This document shows positions 44,451-53,556 of a DNA stretch of 64,000 bases, in pieces; the stretch's first letter is position 1; every line of letters begins with the position of its first letter. Source of the DNA: Gammaproteobacteria bacterium. GTDB lineage: Bacteria; Pseudomonadota; Gammaproteobacteria; Steroidobacterales; JABDKV01. The position numbers were made by a program, and so were the translations under genes. Under the pieces are notes generated by a model, which had not been told where the DNA came from, did not search any database, and saw only the letters and a program-made list of their open reading frames with translations. The DNA lies in the NCBI GenBank assembly GCA_029862165.1, contig JAOTXU010000006.1:1-64000 (forward strand). The letters are read 5' to 3'.

Positions 44451-46997
44451 ATGACTAGCAAAACCCAAAATTTTTGGGCTACGGATTGGTTTACCGGCGT
44501 AGTCTTCACCCTGATCTTCCTGCTGGGCGTCTATCAGCTTGCCAGGGCGTTTTTCTATGATCTGGAAACTGCTGCCTACGACAAGGCAATGGTCATGACG
44601 CCGTTGATGCCTAGCAACCAGGTTACGGTTGTTGATATCGATGACGAGAGTATCGCCAACATCGGCCGCTGGCCCTGGTCGCGCGACATACTTGGTTCAG
44701 TCATCGACCGACTCGCACTTGGCGGCGCCCGCCTGATCGCGGTACCGATAATTCTTTCGGAATCTCAGATCGATCCCGGTGTAGCGGAGATCGAATCGAT
44801 GGCCGAGTTTTTCGCAGAGTCCTCCTTGCAGCAAAACTCCGGCACCGATTCCGTCGTTGGTCAGGACCTGGCGACCCTACAGGCCCGCATGGACGAATCT
44901 GTCTCTCGCCTAAATTATGACGTCGCGCTGGCGAACAGCCTGCGAACCGCAGGCAACGTTTTTCTGCCGCTCGAAATACAACCGGGTGCGCCGGTAGGGT
45001 CCAACCCGCAGGAGCTACCCGATTTTGTTTTGAAAAGTGCTATTAGCCACGTGGATAACAACGGTGGCATAGCCCCGCTACAAAGCGTCTCGCTGTTACC
45101 ACCTCTGCAATCACTCGGGCAAGAGGCGGCGGGTACCGGCGTGCTGACTATCCTGCTAGATCAGGACGGCGCCGTACGATACGAACCATTGATAGTCGAT
45201 CACTACGGCACCTACTTACCATCACTGGCACTGAGCGTCGCATCACATTATCTCAAGGTACAACCGGAAAATATTCAGGTGCAGCTGGGCAAGGGCATAC
45301 GGTTTGGCAATACCTTCATTCCGACGACTGAAGATCTGAAGATGTATACCAGCTTTCACGCCGGATCGGACGGTCGATCAGCCTTCACCCGGGATTCGTT
45401 TTTTGATGTATTTACTGGTCTCGTACCGGTCGATAAGTTTCGTGACAAGATCGTACTGATTGGACCGTCGGCCCGCGGTGTGGGCGATAGTCTGGCCACG
45501 CCGGTGTCGGACGCCGAGGCCCCGGTTATGATCCTGGCCAATACTGTTTCCAGTCTGTTGCAACGTGATTTTTACACCCGGCCGTCGTGGGCCGGAACAA
45601 CCGAGCTGGCACTATTTCTGTTGCTGGCGGCCTATCTGATTTTTGTTTTGCCGCGGTTGCGTGTCGGGATGGCTGCGGGTATGACCGCATTGCTGCTGGT
45701 TGTGCTGGTGGGTGGCGAGTTCCTGTTCTTGCTGGGCGAGGGCATCTGGTTGCAGCTGATGGCGCCTGCTGTGTTTCTGGGTCTTGGTCACGCGGTTATG
45801 ACAATCAAGCGCTCACGCGTCACCGAACGCCTGCGTCTGCACTCCGAAGCCGACAATGCCGAGAGCAACAAGATGCTCGGTCTGGCGCTTCAGGGTCAGG
45901 GCCAGTTGGACATGGCCCTGGAGAAATTCAGCAAGTGCCCGATGGACGACGGTATGGCCGAAGTCTTGTACAACCTCGCGCTAGATTTCGAACGCAAGCG
46001 CCAATTCAACAAGGCCGGTGCCGCCTACTCGCTTGTGCATCAACACGACCCGGCTTTCCGCGATGTTGCATCACGCATCAAACGCAGTGAGACGATGGGC
46101 AACACGGTAATGCTTGGCATGGGTCCTGGATCACGACCACCGAGTCTGCTGTTAGACGATGTAACAAAACCAATGCTGGGCCGTTACGTAGTGGAAAAAG
46201 AAATAGGCAAGGGTGCGATGGGTACTGTCTATCTGGGTCGCGATCCGAAAATCAATCGCGTCGTAGCCATCAAGACTATTGCATTGTCGGAAGAATTTGA
46301 CGATGACGAACTGCAGGCAGCCAAAGACCGCTTTTTCCGCGAAGCCGAGTCGGCCGGTCGTCTCAACCATCCGGACATCGTAACCGTGTACGACGCGGGC
46401 GAGGAACACGACCTGGCCTATATCGCCATGGAGTTTCTCAAAGGCGATCATCTCAACAAGAACACGCGCCCGGATGCACTGCTTGAGACGAACAATGTTT
46501 TGCAGATTATCTCGCGGGCGGCCGATGCGCTGGACTACGCCCATAAAGAAGGGGTGGTGCACCGCGACATCAAACCAGCCAACATCATGTATGAACCCAA
46601 CGGCAACGACGTAAAAATCACGGATTTCGGCGTTGCCCGCATCACAGACTCGAGCAAGACCAAGACGGGAATCGTCTTGGGCACACCCTCTTATATGTCG
46701 CCCGAACAACTGTCCGGACAAAATGTGACCGGCCGCTCAGACCTGTTCTCACTGGGTGTTACGCTTTACCAGTTACTGACCGGCCAATTGCCCTTCAGAG
46801 CAGACTCAATGGCGACGTTGATGTTCAAGATCTCGAACGAGGCGCCAACGCCGCTGGGCGTTGTGCGGCCCGATCTGCCTGACACACTGGCCAAGATTAT
46901 CGAGCGAATTCTGGACAAGGACCCGGATTCGCGGTTTCAGACGGGAGCTGAAATGGCGGTGGCTCTGCGCGAATGTTGCACCGAGTTAGCTGCTTGA
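44451..46997 (+). CDS. CHASE2-domain Ser/Thr protein kinase
   Basis: The 848-residue protein has one membrane helix near residues 14-34 and an extracytoplasmic CHASE2 sensor domain to about 370 (DKAMVMTPLMPSNQVTVVDIDDESI-type start, IVLIGPSARGVGD near the end). Three membrane helices (about 382-455), a TPR-like stretch and a Hanks-type kinase domain from about 575 to 845 complete it. Catalytic features are GKGAMGTVYLG, K608 in VAIKTI, HRDIKPAN with D706, DFG and GTPSYMSPEQ. It should sense an envelope signal and phosphorylate cytoplasmic targets. PP2C phosphatase and FHA genes follow at once, forming a complete switch. Confidence 0.93.
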   Translation: MTSKTQNFWATDWFTGVVFTLIFLLGVYQLARAFFYDLETAAYDKAMVMTPLMPSNQVTVVDIDDESIANIGRWPWSRDILGSVIDRLALGGARLIAVPIILSESQIDPGVAEIESMAEFFAESSLQQNSGTDSVVGQDLATLQARMDESVSRLNYDVALANSLRTAGNVFLPLEIQPGAPVGSNPQELPDFVLKSAISHVDNNGGIAPLQSVSLLPPLQSLGQEAAGTGVLTILLDQDGAVRYEPLIVDHYGTYLPSLALSVASHYLKVQPENIQVQLGKGIRFGNTFIPTTEDLKMYTSFHAGSDGRSAFTRDSFFDVFTGLVPVDKFRDKIVLIGPSARGVGDSLATPVSDAEAPVMILANTVSSLLQRDFYTRPSWAGTTELALFLLLAAYLIFVLPRLRVGMAAGMTALLLVVLVGGEFLFLLGEGIWLQLMAPAVFLGLGHAVMTIKRSRVTERLRLHSEADNAESNKMLGLALQGQGQLDMALEKFSKCPMDDGMAEVLYNLALDFERKRQFNKAGAAYSLVHQHDPAFRDVASRIKRSETMGNTVMLGMGPGSRPPSLLLDDVTKPMLGRYVVEKEIGKGAMGTVYLGRDPKINRVVAIKTIALSEEFDDDELQAAKDRFFREAESAGRLNHPDIVTVYDAGEEHDLAYIAMEFLKGDHLNKNTRPDALLETNNVLQIISRAADALDYAHKEGVVHRDIKPANIMYEPNGNDVKITDFGVARITDSSKTKTGIVLGTPSYMSPEQLSGQNVTGRSDLFSLGVTLYQLLTGQLPFRADSMATLMFKISNEAPTPLGVVRPDLPDTLAKIIERILDKDPDSRFQTGAEMAVALRECCTELAA

Positions 46998-46998
46998 T

Positions 46999-47826
46999 AT
47001 GTCGAACCTAAAAGGAAAAATTGAATTCATTGAACTCACCGACACAGGCAAGGTACGTGAGCACAACGAAGATGCAGTTGGTGCTGACATGACCGTCGGA
47101 CTGTTGGTTCTGGCAGACGGCATGGGTGGCTACAACGCTGGTGAAGTCGCCAGCGGCATGGCTGTAAAGACGACTGTCGACATGGTCCGCGAAGGGCTAA
47201 AGCGCGAGAACCGCGGTGCGATAGATACGTCCACCGGTCTGCGAAGACAGTCGATCATATTGCGTGACTCCATCCTTCGCGCCAACAAGATCATATATCA
47301 GACTTCAAAGAGTCAGCCTCAGTGCGAAGGCATGGGTACCACGATTGTGGCCTGCTTGTTTCACGATAATCGCGTGTCCGTGGCACACGTGGGTGACTCA
47401 CGTGTGTACAGGATGCGGAATCGCCAATTTCAACAAATTACGCAGGACCACTCGCTGCTACAGGAGCTGGTCGACCGTGGGTTCTACTCTCCCGAGGAAG
47501 CACAGCGCTCGTTGAACCGGAACTACGTCACGCGGGCGCTGGGCATCGAGCCGACGGTAGAAGTGGAAATTCAGGAGGAGTCGGTGCGTCCGGAGGACCT
47601 TTATGTGCTATGTTCCGATGGTCTCTCCGATATGGTGGACGACGAAGATATTCACTTAACTATCAGCACTTTTAATGGTAATCTTGACATGATAGGTAAA
47701 CAGCTGGTCCAGCTCACCAACGACAATGGCGGACGTGATAACGTGTCTGTGGTGCTGGCGCGGGTGTTGAAATCCTTCGAGGTATCGAAGGGCTTGTTCG
47801 GCAAGATTTCCAGTTTGTTCAACTAA
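46999..47826 (+). CDS. PP2C-type Ser/Thr protein phosphatase
   Basis: The 275-residue protein is a bacterial PP2C (PrpC/Stp1-like) phosphatase. Metal-binding residues are visible in VREHNEDAVGAD (around D30), LADGMGGYNAGE (D40), the VAHVGDSRVYR block, and LCSDGLSDMV and GGRDNVSVVLAR near the end. It has no signal peptide and should reverse the action of the kinase encoded one base upstream. The FHA gene follows 21 bases later. Confidence 0.95.
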   Translation: MSNLKGKIEFIELTDTGKVREHNEDAVGADMTVGLLVLADGMGGYNAGEVASGMAVKTTVDMVREGLKRENRGAIDTSTGLRRQSIILRDSILRANKIIYQTSKSQPQCEGMGTTIVACLFHDNRVSVAHVGDSRVYRMRNRQFQQITQDHSLLQELVDRGFYSPEEAQRSLNRNYVTRALGIEPTVEVEIQEESVRPEDLYVLCSDGLSDMVDDEDIHLTISTFNGNLDMIGKQLVQLTNDNGGRDNVSVVLARVLKSFEVSKGLFGKISSLFN

Positions 47827-47847
47827 TTTCGACTAGAAGAGAGCGAA

Positions 47848-48630
47848 ATGGCTAGGTTGCTGCTGAGTCTCGACGGGCAAGTTCTCGCCGAGTACAACAT
47901 GAATAAGGAGCGATATACGGTTGGCCGGCTTCCGGACAATGACGTGCGTATCGATAACCCCGCTGTGAGTGGTCACCATGCCCTGGTGATTAATATCCTC
48001 AACGATTCATTTCTCGAAGACTTGAATAGCACCAATGGCACCTATGTCAATGGCAAGCTGATCAAAAAACATGCGTTACAGCATGGCGACGTGATTACGA
48101 TCGGCCACCACCAACTTCGATTTGTCGATGAACAAACCGAAGATGCAGGAGCTGATGAGTTCGAAAAAACCATGATTATTCGTCCGGGAATGACCGGCGG
48201 GCCCAGCGAGCAAGAGATAAACGCCGCCGTCGCTCAGGTCAGCGCACCCGTGCTCGGCGCGTTGCCTGGCAGCGCACCGGAGGTCAGCCATGGATCGACT
48301 GCAACAGTTGAACCGGCATTACGCAGTGCCACGGCAACAACAGCCGAGCGCAAAGCTTTGCCAACTGCAAAGCTGCAGGTGCTCAGTGGCGCCTTTGCGG
48401 GCAAGGAACTGTCCTTGGTCAAGGCGCTGACCACATTGGGTCGTCCCGGTGTGCAGGTTGCCGCTATCACCCGTCGTGCCGAGGGCTACTTCGTAGTGCA
48501 CGTGGAAAGTGGTCAGGCCGGAAACTACCCCATGGTCAACGGCACACCAATCGGCCCGCAGGCGCGCAAATTGACTGACAACGATGTAATAGAACTTGCT
48601 GGCGTAAAAATGGGTTTCTTTACGACCTAG
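47848..48630 (+). CDS. FHA-domain protein, probably with two FHA modules
   Basis: The 260-residue protein has an N-terminal FHA domain with all key elements (YTVGRLPDNDVRI, VSGHHA, NSTNGTYVNG, GDVITIGHHQLRF). A linker rich in Ala, Pro, Ser and Thr runs from about residue 110 to 170. The second half (LGRPGVQVAAITRRAEGYFVVHVE, YPMVNGTPIG, NDVIELAGVKMGF) looks like a divergent FHA module. Phosphothreonine binding by the first domain makes it the likely reader of the kinase. The EFEKTMI segment near residue 105 is a possible phosphorylation site. Its end overlaps the convergent alr end by 11 bases. Confidence 0.9.
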   Translation: MARLLLSLDGQVLAEYNMNKERYTVGRLPDNDVRIDNPAVSGHHALVINILNDSFLEDLNSTNGTYVNGKLIKKHALQHGDVITIGHHQLRFVDEQTEDAGADEFEKTMIIRPGMTGGPSEQEINAAVAQVSAPVLGALPGSAPEVSHGSTATVEPALRSATATTAERKALPTAKLQVLSGAFAGKELSLVKALTTLGRPGVQVAAITRRAEGYFVVHVESGQAGNYPMVNGTPIGPQARKLTDNDVIELAGVKMGFFTT

Positions 48631-49723
48631 TCGTCTGCTTTTCTTTTTCGGCGAGTCGCGGGACCCGCCGCGATACGCCACATACCACTTCATATGACAG
48701 CCGCCCCGCGAGACCGGCAATTTCCTCTACGGGTATTCCGGGACCCCACAACGTCACCGTGTCGCCGACACGACCCACCGGGTCCGGCCCCAGATCAATC
48801 GCGATCATGTCCATCGATACTCGACCTGCCAGCGGTCGACGCTGACCGTTAACCCCGACGGGTGTACCCGAAGGCAGGTTACCCGGGTAACCGTCACCAT
48901 AGCCGGCCGCGGCGGTGCCGATCCAGGTATCCCGCTTTGCCGTCCATGTGGCGCCATAACCAACGCACTCCCCTGCCCGGACTAGCCTGACCGCAATAAG
49001 CCGTGTTCGAAAGTGCATCGCCGCCTTTAGCCCCAGATCGGCACCAGTCTGATCGGCAAAGGGAGAAATTCCATAAAGCATAATGCCCGGTCGCACCCAG
49101 TCACGACGGCTCGCCGGCCAGGCCAGTAAGCCGGCCGAGTTGGCGATGCTGAGCTCGCCGGTTTCTTTGGCGCAAACCGTATCGAAGGAATGGATCTGCT
49201 GTTCTGACATTTTGTGTGATCGCAGGTCTGCACTGGCCAGATGGGTCATTAGGTTGACCGGTTGCACGACCTGTGGCATTTCTCGCAAGCGGTTCAACGC
49301 AACGGCAGCCTCGGCTTGCGGGAAACCAAGACGGTTCATGCCCGTATCCAGTTTCAACCAAATTACGAAGCTCGCGCTACGTTCGCGTTCCTGCAACAGG
49401 TCTATCTGGTCCTGCCGGTGGATAACCAGCTCAGCCCGGTAGCGCTCGGCCAGTGCAAGCTCCTCGCTGTTATTGACGCCTTCGAGCACGACAATACGTC
49501 GCTGGCAGCCACGCGCGCGAATTTCGACGCCTTCAGAAACCCTGGCAACGGCCAGCGCATCGGCGGCAGCCAATGCCGAAACAACCAGGGCAAGTTCATG
49601 ACCGTAGGCATTTGCCTTGAGCACCGCCATCACTTTGGAATCGGGAGCTGCAGCCCGCACACACTCAAGGTTGTGCTGCAGCGCGCTGATGTCAATTTGC
49701 GCGGCCGGGAATACGGCCGTCAA
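48620..49723 (-). CDS. alr: alanine racemase
   Basis: Alr makes D-alanine for peptidoglycan. The 367-residue PLP enzyme has the PLP lysine K36 in VLKANAYGH and the catalytic tyrosine in ECVGYGATW. GYGDGYPGNLPSG and RVSMDM are also present. The start is a TTG that overlaps the dnaB stop codon (TTGA); no ATG or GTG fits the family N terminus better. It is the last gene of the rpsF-dnaB-alr series. Confidence 0.96.
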   Translation of the reverse strand: MTAVFPAAQIDISALQHNLECVRAAAPDSKVMAVLKANAYGHELALVVSALAAADALAVARVSEGVEIRARGCQRRIVVLEGVNNSEELALAERYRAELVIHRQDQIDLLQERERSASFVIWLKLDTGMNRLGFPQAEAAVALNRLREMPQVVQPVNLMTHLASADLRSHKMSEQQIHSFDTVCAKETGELSIANSAGLLAWPASRRDWVRPGIMLYGISPFADQTGADLGLKAAMHFRTRLIAVRLVRAGECVGYGATWTAKRDTWIGTAAAGYGDGYPGNLPSGTPVGVNGQRRPLAGRVSMDMIAIDLGPDPVGRVGDTVTLWGPGIPVEEIAGLAGRLSYEVVCGVSRRVPRLAEKEKQTTRS

Positions 49724-51111
49724 AAGGGACTCACGCCGTAGCTGTCGGGCACAAAGTCGTCGAACCGAGTGTACTGACCACGAAAAGTCAGCGGAAACTC
49801 GCCGATGGGACCATTTCGCTGCTTGGCCACGATAATATCGGCAACGCCCTTGCGGGGCGTATCCTTGTCGTAGACCTCATCGCGATAAATAAACAATATC
49901 AGGTCCGCATCCTGCTCGATCGCGCCTGATTCTCGCAGATCAGACATCACCGGCTTTTTGTCGGACCGTTGCTCGACGCTGCGATTGAGCTGGGACAATG
50001 CGATAACCGGTACTTCCAGCTCACGCGCGAGTGCTTTCAACCCTCGCGAAATCTCAGAGATCTCGGTGGCGCGATTCTCCACGCTGCCGGCCACCCCCAT
50101 CAATTGAATGTAGTCGAGTACGATCAGACCGAGTCCCTGTTCGCGTTTGAGCCGGCGTGCGCGTGCCCGAACTTCCGTGGGTGACAGGGCCGGCGTGTCG
50201 TCAATGAAAATAGGCGCCTCAGACATCTGGGCGATGACACCGGTAATGGTTGGCCAGTCTTCATCACGAAAGCGACCGGTACGCAGCTTGCTTTGATCGA
50301 GTTGTCCCAGGGAACTGATCATCCGCAGCGCAACCTGATCGGATGACATTTCCATGCTAAAGATCGCAGCGGGTGTCGGTGATTTTCCCAGAGCGGCATT
50401 CTCGGCAATGTTCATTGCCAGACTGGTCTTGCCCATCGAGGGGCGCCCGGCGACGACTATCAGGTCGCCCGGTTGCAGTCCGGCCGTCATGCGATCCAGT
50501 TCGTTGAATCCGCTGGATACGCCGGTCAGATCGCCCGGCGTGTTGTGCAGAGTATCCAGCCGGTCGATAGTCGGCGAGAGTATGTGGCGTATTGGTACAA
50601 ATCCCGAGCCACGGCGCTTGCCACGCTCTGCGATCTCCAGAACCCGGCGTTCGGCCTCATCGACCAGCTCCGTCGCGGCACTGCCGCCAGTGTCATGCGC
50701 ACTGCTGGCAATTTCTCCCCCGACGCGGATGAGTTCCCGGAGCATTGATCGCTCCCGCACGATCTCTGCGTAAGCACGGATATTTGCCGCACTGGGCGTT
50801 TCGCGCGCCAGATCGCCCAGGTACTCCAGTCCGCCGGCTTGAGTTAGCTTGTCGTTGTTGGTCAGCAACTCGGAAATTGTAACGGGATCGTATGGCTGAC
50901 CCGTATCAGCCAGATGCTGTATCGCCCCGAAGATGAAGCGATGGTCCGCACGATAAAAATCGTCTTCGGTGATGACGTCGGCAATCGTATCCCACGCACG
51001 ATTATCGAGCATGAGACCACCGAGCACGGCCTGCTCTGCCTCTACCGAGTGTGGGGGCACCCGGAGTCTCTGCATTTCTGCATCGTGTAAGTTATGCGCG
51101 AGTTCTGTCAC
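49720..51111 (-). CDS. dnaB: replicative DNA helicase DnaB
   Basis: DnaB is the hexameric helicase of the replication fork. The 463-residue protein has the N-terminal primase-interacting domain (PPHSVEAEQAVLGGLML near residue 20) and a RecA-like domain with Walker A GRPSMGKTSLAMN, DYIQLM and ALSQLNRSVEQR. There is no intein. It starts with GTG at 51111 with a poor RBS; an ATG 12 codons later is also plausible. It lies 81 bases after rplI. Confidence 0.98.
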   Translation of the reverse strand: MTELAHNLHDAEMQRLRVPPHSVEAEQAVLGGLMLDNRAWDTIADVITEDDFYRADHRFIFGAIQHLADTGQPYDPVTISELLTNNDKLTQAGGLEYLGDLARETPSAANIRAYAEIVRERSMLRELIRVGGEIASSAHDTGGSAATELVDEAERRVLEIAERGKRRGSGFVPIRHILSPTIDRLDTLHNTPGDLTGVSSGFNELDRMTAGLQPGDLIVVAGRPSMGKTSLAMNIAENAALGKSPTPAAIFSMEMSSDQVALRMISSLGQLDQSKLRTGRFRDEDWPTITGVIAQMSEAPIFIDDTPALSPTEVRARARRLKREQGLGLIVLDYIQLMGVAGSVENRATEISEISRGLKALARELEVPVIALSQLNRSVEQRSDKKPVMSDLRESGAIEQDADLILFIYRDEVYDKDTPRKGVADIIVAKQRNGPIGEFPLTFRGQYTRFDDFVPDSYGVSPF

Positions 51112-51192
51112 TGCTGATTTTTGTGTGTAGATACCGGGCCCGCAAGAAACGAACCCGACTCAGTCCAGAATACCATGCCCCAGGGAGCCTGG

Positions 51193-51645
51193 TTATTCTT
51201 CTTCAACAACAGTAACAGTCAAGGGCACCGAAATATCTGAATGTACGTGAATGTCTACGTTATGCTCGCCGACCACCCGCAATGGACCATCGGGCAATCG
51301 CACATCACTGCGCGCAACGGTAACCCCGGCGCGCCCACAGGCTTCGGCAATATCAATGGTACCCACTGACCCGAAGAGTTTGCCTTCCGCGCCAACTCGC
51401 GCTGCGATAGTTACGCCGCCCAATTCCCGCACCTGTTCGGCACGTACGCTAGCCACCCCGAGATCGACGGCGGCTTTCTTTTCCAGCTCCGTTCGCATTG
51501 CCTCAATGCGAGCAATGTTTTCTTTGGTTGCCAGCGCGGCTTTACCTTTGGGCAACAAGAAATTTCGCGCGTATCCGGAGCGGACTTTTACGCACTCTCC
51601 AATGCCACCTAAATTTTCGACTTGTTCTAGCAGAATAACTTCCAT
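51193..51645 (-). CDS. rplI: 50S ribosomal protein L9
   Basis: The 150 residues match L9: MEVILLEQVENLGGIGECVKV with GYARNFLLPKGKA, a long connecting helix, and a C-terminal domain (FGSVGTIDIAEA, VDIHVHSDISVPLTV). L9 helps keep the reading frame. The end is very acidic (VVEEE). It is preceded by a DUF2232 gene, as in Pseudomonas-type operons. Confidence 0.99.
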   Translation of the reverse strand: MEVILLEQVENLGGIGECVKVRSGYARNFLLPKGKAALATKENIARIEAMRTELEKKAAVDLGVASVRAEQVRELGGVTIAARVGAEGKLFGSVGTIDIAEACGRAGVTVARSDVRLPDGPLRVVGEHNVDIHVHSDISVPLTVTVVEEE

Positions 51646-51669
51646 CTTTACACCCTTTAGCTCGGACGA

Positions 51670-52512
51670 TCAGCGTCGTGTGACGCGTGACCGTAAATCA
51701 AACCAATTATCTACAAAACCCAAACCGGCCAGCGCCACTTCCGCGTATGGCATCCCAACGACTATCAACACATAGATTGCAGGCAGAAAAAGACTGCCAA
51801 TCCCGGCAGCGGCAATCGTATGCGTTACGGCCAGCCCATGTAACAGAAACCCCGTCATCAGCACCAACGTCAGGTTTTCCAGCAGCGTGATCTTGGTCAG
51901 CGCCGCGGCAATGAACACCAGACCGGCCACCAGACCCATCACGGTTCCCATCCGCAATCCTCTGAATTCACTACCGAAGGCGCCCGGGTTGCTCAGCCTG
52001 GATTGCCACCACCGACCGATGAAAACAGCCAGCATCGAAGATAACACCGTCATGGCCGCCAGTAATCCAGTCATGATCCGACTAACTGCCGGCACGAAAC
52101 CCGCCGGCACTTCAGGAATTCGATCGCCCATCGCCGCAATATACTCATTGAGTACGCCATGCCAGGTATCGACCGGGGAGCCTGTCATGAAATACACAAT
52201 CGTTGCCGCCATCATTACAACCGTCGCGACCTGGACCGTCAAAGACAACGAGCGGGTACGCTCGAGTACTGCGGCCAGACCCAGGGCCGGTAACCAATTT
52301 ACGAGTGCAAGTACCAACAATGCGGCCGGTTGCGTGCCGGATATGAAAGCCGGAACCGTCATCAATGCGGTGGCCACGGCCGCAACAAAAATCCCCGTTG
52401 CCAGACCCTGCGTTAGCACTGCCAGCACCACAACGGCTTGCCCGACAACGCCTAACGGTGGCAACAATGCCAGCGCGGCCGCCATCAAAATCATGCGGTA
52501 ATGACGGGCCAC
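51670..52512 (-). CDS. DUF2232 (YybS-like) membrane protein
   Basis: From the GTG at 52512 the protein has 280 residues and about eight membrane helices, almost no soluble part, and the DUF2232 pattern near the end (GLAVTHTIAAAGIG, FLPAIYVLIVVGMPYAEVALAGLGFVD). It is regularly encoded between rpsR and rplI or nearby in gammaproteobacteria; the function is unknown. A longer in-frame start at 52659 would lie within rpsR and is rejected. GAGTGG upstream of the GTG is a fair RBS. Confidence 0.85.
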   Translation of the reverse strand: MARHYRMILMAAALALLPPLGVVGQAVVVLAVLTQGLATGIFVAAVATALMTVPAFISGTQPAALLVLALVNWLPALGLAAVLERTRSLSLTVQVATVVMMAATIVYFMTGSPVDTWHGVLNEYIAAMGDRIPEVPAGFVPAVSRIMTGLLAAMTVLSSMLAVFIGRWWQSRLSNPGAFGSEFRGLRMGTVMGLVAGLVFIAAALTKITLLENLTLVLMTGFLLHGLAVTHTIAAAGIGSLFLPAIYVLIVVGMPYAEVALAGLGFVDNWFDLRSRVTRR

Positions 52513-52549
52513 CAACCACTCGACAAAACCTGTCAAGGTAATGACCGAT

Positions 52550-52774
52550 TCAGTGACGATCGCAATAGGGTAAAAGCGCCAGGTAACGCGCACGCTTGAC
52601 GGCGGTCGATAACTGACGCTGGTAATGCGATTTTGTGCCGGTAATACGGCTGGGAACAATTTTTCCCGTCTCGGTAATGTAGTTTTTTAACATACCGATG
52701 TCCTTGTAATCGATTTCCTTAACGCCTTCAGCGGTGAATCGGCAATATCTACGCCTGCGAAAAAATCTGGACAT
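52550..52774 (-). CDS. rpsR: 30S ribosomal protein S18
   Basis: S18 binds S6 on the platform of the 30S subunit. The 74 residues include the basic start [36 protein letters not shown] and [18 protein letters not shown], all typical. It lies 20 bases after rpsF. PriB, which E. coli carries between these two, is absent. Confidence 0.99.
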   Translation of the reverse strand: MSRFFRRRRYCRFTAEGVKEIDYKDIGMLKNYITETGKIVPSRITGTKSHYQRQLSTAVKRARYLALLPYCDRH

Positions 52775-52794
52775 TCCAAATCTCCTTTAATGCT

Positions 52795-53313
52795 CTAAGA
52801 CGCCGGCTCATCAGCGTCAGTGTCGGTGCCAGCTTCTGCGTCAGCGTCAGTGTCGGTGCCAGCTTCTGCGTCAGCGTCTGCGTCGGCTACCGGGCCAGCG
52901 TCTTTGGCTACTGGCTCAGCGGCCTGCCCACGGGGCTCTTTGTCCCAGCCCTCGCCGTCGTCGCGTCGCGGACGATCACGATCTTTTTCATCTTCTTTGG
53001 CTTTGGCCATTGGCGACGGCTCGGCAACGGCTTCATTTCGTCGCATGACCAGATGACGCAGTACCGCATCGTTAAAACGGAAAGCCGCGATCAACTCATC
53101 GAGAACCTCTTTGGATCCCTCTATGTTGGCGAGTACATAGTGGGCCTTATGGACTTTGGCAATCGGAAAGGCGAGCTGTCGCCGGCCCCAGTCTTCCAAC
53201 CGGTGAATGACGCCACCGGAGGACTCGATCATCCCCTTGTAACGCTCGATCATGGCAGGAACTTGTTCGCTCTGATCCGGGTGGACCAGAAACACGATTT
53301 CGAAATGACGCAT
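52795..53313 (-). CDS. rpsF: 30S ribosomal protein S6 with long acidic tail
   Basis: S6 forms a dimer with S18 in the 30S platform. Residues 1-100 are a standard S6 domain ([48 protein letters not shown]). The remaining 72 residues form a low-complexity tail. It starts charged ([14 protein letters not shown]) and ends in an Asp/Ala/Thr/Glu stretch made by a perfect 30-bp DNA repeat. E. coli S6 is about 135 residues and receives post-translational glutamates from RimK; here acidity is encoded. AAGGGG precedes the ATG. It heads the operon and has a structured leader. Confidence 0.97.
   Translation of the reverse strand: MRHFEIVFLVHPDQSEQVPAMIERYKGMIESSGGVIHRLEDWGRRQLAFPIAKVHKAHYVLANIEGSKEVLDELIAAFRFNDAVLRHLVMRRNEAVAEPSPMAKAKEDEKDRDRPRRDDGEGWDKEPRGQAAEPVAKDAGPVADADADAEAGTDTDADAEAGTDTDADEPAS
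52811..52870. repeat. 30-bp tandem repeat in the rpsF tail, two perfect copies plus a partial third
   Basis: Positions 52811-52840 and 52841-52870 are identical, and the following 8 bases begin a third copy that then diverges. The unit is a multiple of three and encodes ten residues ([10 protein letters not shown] in one phase), so gain or loss of units keeps the frame and changes only the length of the acidic tail. Confidence 0.95.
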
Positions 53314-53336
53314 TGTGTGCCCCTTGTGGATTAACA

Positions 53337-53359
53337 GCCTCCCGCATCAGCGGTGAGGC
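53337..53359 (-). promoter_or_regulatory. candidate S6:S18-type leader hairpin before rpsF
   Basis: On the minus strand GCCTC-A-CCGC, loop TGAT, GCGG-GAGGC forms a nine-pair stem with one bulged A, ending about 23 bases before the rpsF ATG. The same CACCGCTG strand can pair instead with CAGCGGTG about 25 bases upstream, around a GGCTTCGGCC hairpin, so two exclusive folds exist. S6:S18 complexes repress rpsF by binding leader RNA in many bacteria; a link is inferred. Confidence 0.4.
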
Positions 53360-53503
53360 AAGGAGTCAGATGGCCGAAGCCACCGCTGCCCTCTCAGGCA
53401 GGCCGCGTAGGGTACTCGAAAAGGGTCTCGCAGGCCACTACCGCGCGAAAGCCCTGGACCGAGGGCTTGAACAATTTGCAGGAACGCGTGACTATTTCTG
53501 CCG

Positions 53504-53535
53504 CAAAAAAAGACCCGCCACGAGCGGGTCTTTTT
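53504..53535. terminator. bidirectional intrinsic terminator
   Basis: AGACCCGC, loop CACGA, GCGGGTCT (53511-53531) form an eight-pair stem flanked by seven A on the left and a T5 run on the right. On the minus strand the stem is followed by T7, an ideal terminator for the PEP-CTERM gene, 22 bases after its stop. It also insulates the rpsF promoter region. Confidence 0.93.
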
Positions 53536-53556
53536 CTTATTGCTGTCTTTCAAGCT

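Noticed and set aside
52811-52870. CRISPR-like direct repeats
   Set aside because: The copies are adjacent without spacers and lie inside rpsF, so this is a coding minisatellite.
52820-53056. Plus-strand frame of Ser/Ala/Val repeats opposite rpsF
   Set aside because: It is the reverse reading of the 30-bp tandem repeat in the S6 tail, not a separate repeat protein.
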